From positions 3,286,001 through 3,350,000 of the forward strand of contig KV748177.1 in NCBI GenBank assembly GCA_001692895.1: a DNA stretch of 64,000 nucleotides, read 5' to 3'. Of the stretch, positions 56,546-64,000 are shown piece by piece. The notes below the pieces were generated by a model. That model made no database searches and had not been told where the DNA came from. It saw nothing but the letters and a program-made list of their open reading frames with translations. This DNA is from Cenococcum geophilum 1.58. Taxonomy: Eukaryota > Ascomycota > Dothideomycetes > Gloniales > Gloniaceae. Each line of letters opens with the position of its first letter. Position 1 is the first letter of the stretch. The position numbers were made by a program, and so were the translations under genes.

Positions 56546-57960
56546 CGTAAATGATAATACGGATATTAATACTACGTAAAATGGGGCCGTAAACGTCTAA
56601 TTCGGCATTGGCTTAACCACATTAATTGGATTAGTTGCAGTTAAGACCCTAATTAGCCTAGTTAACTTCCACGTAGTAAAAGCAGACACCCCTTTTCTAC
56701 TCTGTCTTGCGGATATAAATAGGCTATAGGTCTACTATAACAATATTACGGACACCGTAATTGGCCCTATAACTGCCCTAGGAAGTAAGCATATTACCCT
56801 ACTAATTGTACGACGATTCGGACACCCGTTTCTTATATAGGGAGAGACTTTACGGACCTACATTTAGGAATCTTTTGACTATAACCCGTGCTACCTTACT
56901 AGTACTGAGATCCACCGCCTGTACTGCTATTTTGGCTACCTATTAGCCGAAAAACTATATAGAGTCCTTAAACGCTCTGGACATGACGTTAATAAGAAGG
57001 TAATTAACCACCTAACTAAATACTGCTCCTTCTGCTAGAAATATAGACGTTCCCTAGGCCGATTTAAGTTCACCCTTTATAAGGACCTTAACTTTAACTA
57101 CTTAGTATACGTGGATATTATGTATATTAACGGCAGTCCAGTATTATATATAATCGACGAGGCAACCCGCTATTAAGCCGCCCGTTAGTTATAAAATATA
57201 TCCATAAAATATACTTGGGATATTTTACGGACCTGCTAGATTGACATATATGTTAGACCCCCTTAGTATATCACCTACGACGCCGGTAGGAATTTTATCA
57301 GTAAGAAATTCTAGTAGTATGCTACGGCTATGGCTATATTAATAAAAGCTGTCCTAGTTGAGGCGCATTGGTTTATTGGGCTTGTTAAGCGAGCTTACTT
57401 AGCCTTATAGAGAGCTTACTAGATTATTATGGACGAATGTAAGGATATCTAAAAGGAACTGGCTCTATAGATGGCCGTAAAAGCTATTAATAACACCGCT
57501 GGCCCTGACGGACTAGTACCCACCCTCTTGGTCTATGGAGCCTACCTAAGGATAAGTAACCTAGGCCCTCCTACCCCGTCTATTATGGAACGAGCAGCTG
57601 TAATACGGAAGGCAATGGCCGAAATAGTTAAATTACGGGCCAAATAAGCTGTTAATAACGCCCTGTATTACCGTAACGGACCTAACACAACCTTAGTTTA
57701 TAACCTCCCGCTTAATTCTAAAGTCCTTATATGGCGTAAGAGCGGCAACTGGACTAGACCTTATTGTTTACTAGCTATAGAAGACGAAACGTGCTATATA
57801 TAACTTCCTAGCGGACCGACTAACTTTAGAAGCACGTCCGTAAAACCCTACTTTTGGCCCGAAAACACTAATGACGTTAAGCTAGATAAGCTAGAAGTAA
57901 CTGCTGAATTAGACGAACTAGAAGCACCCTTACCTACCCTAGAAGTCCCCTAGAAACCTA
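56546..57960 (+). pseudogene. Copia integrase region
   Basis: Read through stops: RRFGHPFL, then EIHRLYCYFGYLLAEKLYRVLKRSGHD, a His-His-Cys-Cys-like region ending CSFC, then DLNFNYLVYVDIMYINGSPVLYIIDEATRY (catalytic D), YITYDAGRNFISKKF (catalytic D, from 'D-x-G-x-N-F') and ALQMAVKAINNTAGPDGLVPTLLVYGAYLR. This is the copia integrase order. Confidence 0.85.
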
Positions 57961-58189
57961 TGGAACCTACCAAACCTACTATAAAGCGCGGTCGAGGACG
58001 CCCCCGAAAGCACCCTATAACTAAGAACTCCGTAATAAAAAATTACCTAACCTCCGCAGGAATATCCGTAAGGCAATCTCCGCCTATGGATATATTAGTT
58101 CTAGTATAGGAAACCCCTTTTACGGACTTATAACGTAAGGAGATTAATAAACTACTTAAAAAGGGTGTTTTTATGGCCGTAATGGAGAG

Positions 58190-58700
58190 AGATGTTCCGT
58201 AAGGCGTCCGTATATTTAACTTACGCTTTATTAACGAGATTAAGCACCCTAGTACTAATAAAGCCTTTAAAAAATTAAGACTTGTTATATAAGCCTATAA
58301 TAACTAAGGAAAGAATTTAGTCCTTACGCAATTGCCTATAATTTAATAAGTTAGTTAACGGATTATACTTACACTTACGCCCGGACTATAGTAAAGTAAA
58401 CCCGTAGCCCTTTACCTACGGGATATCTCGCAAGCCTATGTGCAGTCTAATACCTACCTAAGTAGGGATATCTTTATACGGCTACCCCGCGAGCTTAATC
58501 TATAACTAGGAACAATTTTATAGGTTATAAAACCTCTTTACGGAGTACCAGAAGCTAGAAACTATTAGTTTAAGATATACTACTAGCACCACGTTAGTAA
58601 ACTTAAAATAGAACAGTTGACCTACGACCCCTGCCTTCTATATAGCCCATTAAACGGCCTTAATATTATTAAACTTTAAATAGATAATACCCTATTCCTA
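58190..58700 (+). pseudogene. Copia reverse transcriptase region
   Basis: Reads VRIFNLRFINEIKH, then YLRDISQAYVQSNT, IFIRLPRELNL, KPLYGVPEARNYWF, YDPCLLYS, and *IDNTLFLAD in place of the catalytic V-D-D-T-L. The second catalytic Asp is changed to Asn, as in the gypsy element. Confidence 0.88.
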
Positions 58701-59099
58701 GCAGACCAGACCTTTATAGATGCTAAAGAAACTAAACTATAAAAGGCTAAGTTCTTGGTAAAGCCGTAAAAGTAGTTAACTAAGTAAAATCTGATTAAGT
58801 TTAATAGAGGTCTAATTATATAAAAGGGCAACCTAATTAAGCTGACTTAGGAACGCTAAGCTTAAAACCTAAAGCCTATTATAGTAAAGCCTACGGACCT
58901 TACTAGTTCCCNNGGAGAGACCCGCAAGACCGTAAATATAAAGGACTAATACATTATATAGCGTGTAAGAGGCGCCTATATTGCTACAGTCTGCCAACCC
59001 AAATCTACCTATAATTTATCTTTTGCGGCCCAGGCAGTAGACCCGCAAGAAGAAAATGTTAAGTAGCTTAATAAGCGCATTTAGTAGCAAATCGACAAT

Positions 59100-59640
59100 A
59101 TAGTAAGGGGATTTACTTTTGTACCACTAGACCTAAATTCCCTTAGCTTACTAGTATTTACGGACGCCTCCTTTGCCAATAATAAAGACCTATTATTATA
59201 AATTGGCTTCGTAATTGTACTTACGGACCGTAATTAGGACGCAAATATACTATATTAGTCTTTAATTAAATGCAAATAAGTAACCCGTAGTGTACTAGCT
59301 TCTAAACTATATGCACTAGCCTATGGCTTTAATATAGCAGCCGTAATTAAATTAACGATTTAAAAGATTCTACAACTAAAGCAGTTACCCCTGGTTTTAT
59401 GCACCGATTTAAAGTCCCTTTACGACTACCTAGTTAAACTAGGTATGATATAAGAGAAGAGGCTCATGGTCGACCTAATATGCTTATATTAGGCCTACGA
59501 ACGACGTAAGATTACGGAGGTTAAATAGATTAGCAGCGGAAATAACCTAGTAGACGCTATGACTAAGGCAAAGCCGTATTAAGCTCTTAAAACCCTAATT
59601 AATATAAATAAGCTTAACCTAAAGGTTATAGAATAGGTAG
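59100..59640 (+). pseudogene. Copia RNase H region
   Basis: Reads VFTDASFANNKDLLL*IGFVIVL, VTRSVLASKLYALAYGFNIA, LVLCTDLKSLYDYLVKLG and ISSGNNLVDAMTKAKP, the usual copia RNase H order. It ends near 59640, about 260 bases before the right LTR. Confidence 0.87.
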
Positions 59641-59901
59641 AGTAAGACTAACGGAGCATTTATGGTTCAGTTACGGCCCGTCAGAAGGCCGTATGGTACA
59701 TTTACGGCCTATTAAAAGGCCGTATAGTTTATTTTACGGACCGTAAGTAGGACTTACGGCCAGCTTGGAGCACCATTTGGAAGGCAACCCAGAAGGCACC
59801 TTAGGAGGGATTTCCTATATATTTTCTTATGTGTTTTATAGTTCTATTAAGACAATTACGGAGGCTATATATAAGTGGTTTTATTTTCTAAGTACCGCTA
59901 G

Positions 59902-60172
59902 TGTATAATTATAGCACCTGTCGTACTAACCGCGTGCTTACGCGTTTGGTACGCCGAGTACGCGTTTACGCGTTTAGTGCACTAACCACCCGCTTACGCG
60001 TCTGGTGCACTTCTAAAGCACTAACTAATTAGGGGGGAGGCGCATTAGTATATAGACTACGTAGTCTGCTTTATATAATCGATAGTCACCACTATCCTAA
60101 AGAGCATATAATACTATACGTATTTCGTGCCCCGGGATACAACTCACTCGTGCTATTAAGTTAGTACGAATA
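59902..60172 (+). repeat. Right LTR of the copia element
   Basis: 271 bp, TGTATAAT...CGAATA (RIP-altered ...CA end), followed by target duplication ATAGG at 60173-60177. Confidence 0.9.
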
Positions 60173-63100
60173 ATAGGAATTATGTGTCACATTTTTATAA
60201 AATAGTTAATAACTACTATAATATTTATAAACCTATTACTATTAAGCAGGTTAACTACAAAGTTAATTAAGATATCTCGCTATCTTTATATTAGAATTAG
60301 CAATAGTTAAAGTACTCCTTATTTCTTTATATAAGAGGTCTTCCTACGCACGCACATTCTGTATACTTAAACGTATTTTTGTATATAGTTGTGCATTATA
60401 GGCCAGTAATATATTTGTTAGATAATCTTATAGGTCTTTATATAGCTAGGGTGCTCTACTATAGGGGAATTGTGTATAAATTTAAGTATCTTAAATCGTA
60501 AGGGTTTGGAATTTAGGACTACTATCTTCTGTTAATAGTATAACCGATTATTATAGATTTCGCATTTAGCGAGTGTAATATCCTTATATTACCGTTTCCC
60601 TGTTTAAATTGCTTTTATTATATCTGCTATTTAGGGGTCGTTCTTATATTTGTGCTTTGTTAATTTATCGATTTCTATATTCTACTTATTAATTTCTAAT
60701 TTATTCCTATTAAGCTCCGCGTCTGGAAATATAGGGCGTAGTTTCTTAAAGCATTTAGGGGGCAGTAGAATTTATAATTAATTTATAATCTGTTCGTCAG
60801 AGGCGCTTATAGGTAAGTCCTATAATTGTTATATTAATAAGTTAGGCTTCTAATTAAGTTTGCTAGGTTAGTATATAATCTTAAAGTTAAATTATAAGAG
60901 GTATTTAGCCTAATAAATTTAGCGCTGCGTTAATTGCTTTATAGTTATAAAGTACTGTAGGTTTTTATGGTCCGTTAATACGCGTATTAGGAATAACAAT
61001 CCTTTAAGTTTTAGACGCCATTATTTAAAGCATCTAATAATTATAAGCAGTTCCTTATTATATATCTTATAGTTTAATTTAGCAGGGGTAAGTTTCCAAG
61101 AGAGAAAGGCTACTAGGCGCAGCTCGCCGTTTTTATTATATTGCGATAACACTTCTCCTAATGCATAATTAGACGAGTCTGTTTTAATAATGCATTTAAG
61201 GTCCAGATTAAAGTGGGTAAGAATTAGAGCAGTTATAAAATGATATTTTAGGTCGTTAAAAGCTTGTTTATATTTAGTAGTCTATTTAAATCTTATATTC
61301 TTCCTTATTAAGTTTACTAATAGCTAAATAATTTTTAAGAAGTGATTAATAAATTAATAGTAAAAATTTGTAAATCCTAGAAATCCTTAGATGTTTTGTA
61401 CACTACTAGGACTTTCCTAGTTTATAATTATAGCAATTTTCTTAGGGTCTATTTGATTCCATCGCGGGATATAATTAGGCCTAAGTATGTGACTTTGGAC
61501 GCATGGAACTTGTATTTCTTAATGTTGCATTATAAGCCCGCGTCTTATAGGCATTTAAGAACTATTTAGATGTACTTCTAATACTTAGAAAGCGAAGATA
61601 AATAGATTAAGATATTATTAATATACGCGGTAATAAATATATTAAGGAATTCGCGAAGCGTATTATTAACGTATTACTAAAACGTACTAGGACTATTCTT
61701 TATACTAAACAGCATTACCAGGTATTTAAAAAGTCCCTATTATATACAGAAAGCCGTATACTTTTCATCTCCTTTATAAACACGGATTTAATTAAAGGCA
61801 GTGACTATATTAAGCTTTATAAAGTATTATGCTTTCGCTAAGTAGTTAAGCGTTTCTTAAAGTAGAGAAATTGGATATTAGTTTTAAATTATAATCGCAT
61901 TTAGGGCTCAATAATTAACACAGAACCTTAAGCCTCCTCTAGGTTTCTTAATAAATAGTATAGGCGAGGCGAATAGTAATTAACTAGGGTAAATAAATCC
62001 TTTCTCTAGGTGCTCTTTAAGGTATTATCGCATTACTAGCAGCTCTTCTCGTGATATACCGTATAACGGGCCGAACTTTAGCGTTATACCAGGTTTAAGT
62101 TCTATCTTAAAATTATATTTATTTTAATACGGGGGTAGTTAGTTTACAAATTATTTCTTAAACATATTAATTAGATCGTAATATTCTTTAGGTATAAGAG
62201 GTTGGGGGTTAATATATTGCTTTAGTTCCAACGCCTTCTTAATGTCTTTTAGTGTTATAGTAAAGATCTTATAGTCTTGTTTTCTTGCTAATAAATAAAA
62301 GGGTGCGGCTTATATTATACAAATTTTAAGGGGTTTTAATATATTATCTTCGCATTCTTTACCGTAATTAGTAGTTATAACTTTCTTATATTAGTTCGGG
62401 GTTTATAGTAAGGGTAATTTATATTATATTAAATTCGAATAGTCGTGTATATGTTTATAGGGTAAGTAGTATTTTAAGTAATAACTTTGGCAGTAGGTTA
62501 TACGGAATTTTAGTGTTTCTTTAACCTAGCTAATTAAAGGGTTGTATCATTTTAGCTATCTGTGTCCAAGTATTACCTTATAATACTTTAAGGGTATTAC
62601 AAATAGGGAAATATATTTAAGGTATTTACCTATTTACATCTTTATAAGAGCGTAGTATATTAGTTCGCTATATATTAAAGGCTTACTATTAAAGCCTTAT
62701 AGGCCTTAGGGCTTATTAAATTTCTTTAAATTTAAGCGTTAAGTTTTCGCGTAGTTCGTATTAATAAAGCCTATACTAGTAGCTCTACTGTCTATAAGGA
62801 TTCGTACTTCCTTCCATTTTCCAAATATTTAAATTTCGCTAAGTATATTAAGGGAGTTATATTATATATTAGCGCTAGAAGAGCCTAGATACTTATACTC
62901 TTCCACTTCTTATCCTAAGGCGCGACTTGGCCCTAGGATAATTCGTTTTCCAAATTAACTAAAGGTAAGATGCTTTACGGCGACTAAGTATAATTTATAA
63001 AATAAGTATAATTTAAGGACTAAGAGGAGCTACGGCAGACTTTTTTAAAAGGGTAAGTTTAGCAATCCCTTTAAATATATCCCTTTTTTCTATATCCAAA

Positions 63101-64000
63101 ACATTCTCTATTTACAGCTTATATTCTTTATTTATCGGTTCCTAAGGGTATATAGAATTAAGTAGCGTTAAAGTCCATAGGGTTATATATAGGGCTTTTA
63201 GGTCTTAGAGACGGATCGCGCTTTAGGGTATATATTGGTTTTATAGAGTTTTAAACATAAGGTATAGTTAGCTTTAAAGAATAAGTCTACTTATTATATT
63301 AGAGGTCTTTATTAATTCGTTAACATATTATAGCAAATTCGGGTAAGTCTTTTAGCAGTTCTCTACCTACTAACTATACTCTAATTTTATCTAAGATAGC
63401 TTAACGGAGAGCAGCAACTCTAGCGGCTTCATTCTAATCCAGTTCACTAATAAGGCCTAAAAATTCCGAAAAAAAGCTAGTAAAGTCTCGGTTCCGTTAT
63501 TGTAGGGTTTTAAGTTTAGTAATAGCTGTATATTCGCGGCTGGCGTTATTATACGTTCGTTCTAATAGAGAGATAAAGATTTTGGAATTAATAAAGGTGC
63601 TATTATAGAAGAATAGGTCCATAGTTTGTATAGCATCTTTACTTAATTAAGATATTCTATAGCTAATCTTGCTAGCTTTAGTAGGGTATTAGTTATAGTT
63701 TATTAAAAGTTTAAGACAGAGCTTAGTTATAAAGGGATATAGGTTATTTTAATTTCTATTAAATATTAAAGAGTTAGGGAGCTTTTTAAATTTTATAGTA
63801 GGTACCAGGTTTATTATAGGTATGGGTTAAGCTACCGTTACTAGTTTAGGGTTTATATTTAATAGGTTAGGTTCGCATATAGTTATTTTAATTTTGTTTA
63901 TAGGTATTACTATTAGGGTCTCTAATGTGAGTACTTTAGCGTTATAGAGTTCTTTGCGTATTACTTTAATTAATTACTAATACTAAGCTTTTAGTATAGT
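60173..64000 (-). mobile_element. Right part of the minus-strand Ty3/gypsy element (RT and upstream), running off the window
   Basis: Minus-strand reading from about 61960 down gives RGGLRFCVNY*ALN, then FIKLNIVTAFN*IRVYKGDEKYTAFCI, FSIKNSPSTF**YVNNTLREFLN, YINNILIY (from YIDDILIY) and ASKVTYLGLIISRDGI, a clear gypsy RT. RNase H lies below it, to about 60900. Sequence from 62100 to the window end should hold protease and gag, but RIP makes domains hard to read. The 5' LTR lies beyond 64000. Together with 47428-48822 it forms one element split by the copia insertion. Confidence 0.8.

Larger units (their letters stand above)
48823..60172 (+). mobile_element. Ty1/copia LTR retrotransposon, RIP-mutated, itself interrupted
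   Basis: An 11.35-kb span bounded by 271-bp LTRs and ATAGG duplications; about 6.2 kb belongs to the copia element and 5.19 kb to a nested element. Domain order gag, protease, integrase, RT, RNase H on the plus strand defines copia. Gag starts at about 49519 (MADLRKQVDKGQEK) and includes a zinc-knuckle-like KCFICGKERY with H and C following (about 50875-50935). The protease reads GVIIDIGA at about 51273-51300. Integrase covers about 56850-57560, followed by RGRGRPRKH at about 57985. RT covers about 58190-58700 and RNase H about 59100-59640. Gln codons are widely TAG/TAA. It sits inside a minus-strand gypsy element, so it inserted later. Confidence 0.93.

Overview
The window comes from a filamentous ascomycete (Pezizomycotina). 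Genes carry short GT-AG introns (about 50-100 bp) with CTGAC/CTAAC-type branch sites. Recognisable fungal orthologues include a HUL5-type HECT ligase, Dlt1, peroxisomal thiolase, Dsc2, a SnaD-like spindle-pole protein and Erg27. Two AT-rich blocks are full of retrotransposons whose coding frames are riddled with TAG/TAA codons from CpA-to-TpA changes, the mark of repeat-induced point mutation (RIP). I cannot place it below subphylum.

Layout. 0.1-1.9 kb: a hypothetical gene on the minus strand with a GC-AG intron. 3.6-7.4 kb: HUL5/UBE3C-type HECT E3 ligase (+). 7.8-8.85 kb: decayed gene. 9.46-10.78 kb: Dlt1 (+). 11.6-12.9 kb: decayed gene (-). 13.8-18.7 kb: two head-to-head protein kinases. 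The minus-strand one appears to be spliced to a long ankyrin-repeat tail. 18.7-27.9 kb: RIP-mutated block with a complete Ty3/gypsy element (204-bp LTRs, GAGCT target duplication) that carries its own MITE. 27.9-29.6 kb: decayed gene (-). 30.06-30.83 kb: small coiled-coil protein (+). 31.2-45.7 kb: gene-rich stretch, all on the minus strand: thiolase, WBP2-like GRAM protein, an 811-codon fungal protein of unknown function, Dsc2, SnaD-like protein and Erg27. 46.0-64 kb: second RIP block. It holds a Helitron relic, tandem repeats and a nested set of LTR elements: a minus-strand gypsy interrupted by a copia element, which is interrupted by a non-autonomous LTR element whose interior is built from repeated short hairpin words.

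How genes relate. Most conserved genes are housekeeping and not obviously co-functional. The ubiquitin ligase and Dsc2 belong to protein quality control, the thiolase to peroxisomal beta-oxidation (it has a PTS2 signal and a CCGAGG box upstream), and Erg27 to ergosterol synthesis; Dsc2 belongs to the Golgi ligase that activates sterol-responsive SREBP in several fungi. The kinase pair shares a 527-bp divergent promoter and looks like a lineage-specific, rapidly changing family beside the repeat block. Three genes near repeats are broken, mostly by stop codons explicable by C-to-T changes, consistent with RIP or deamination outside transposons.

Splice sites and products are my own readings of the sequence; no database search was possible.
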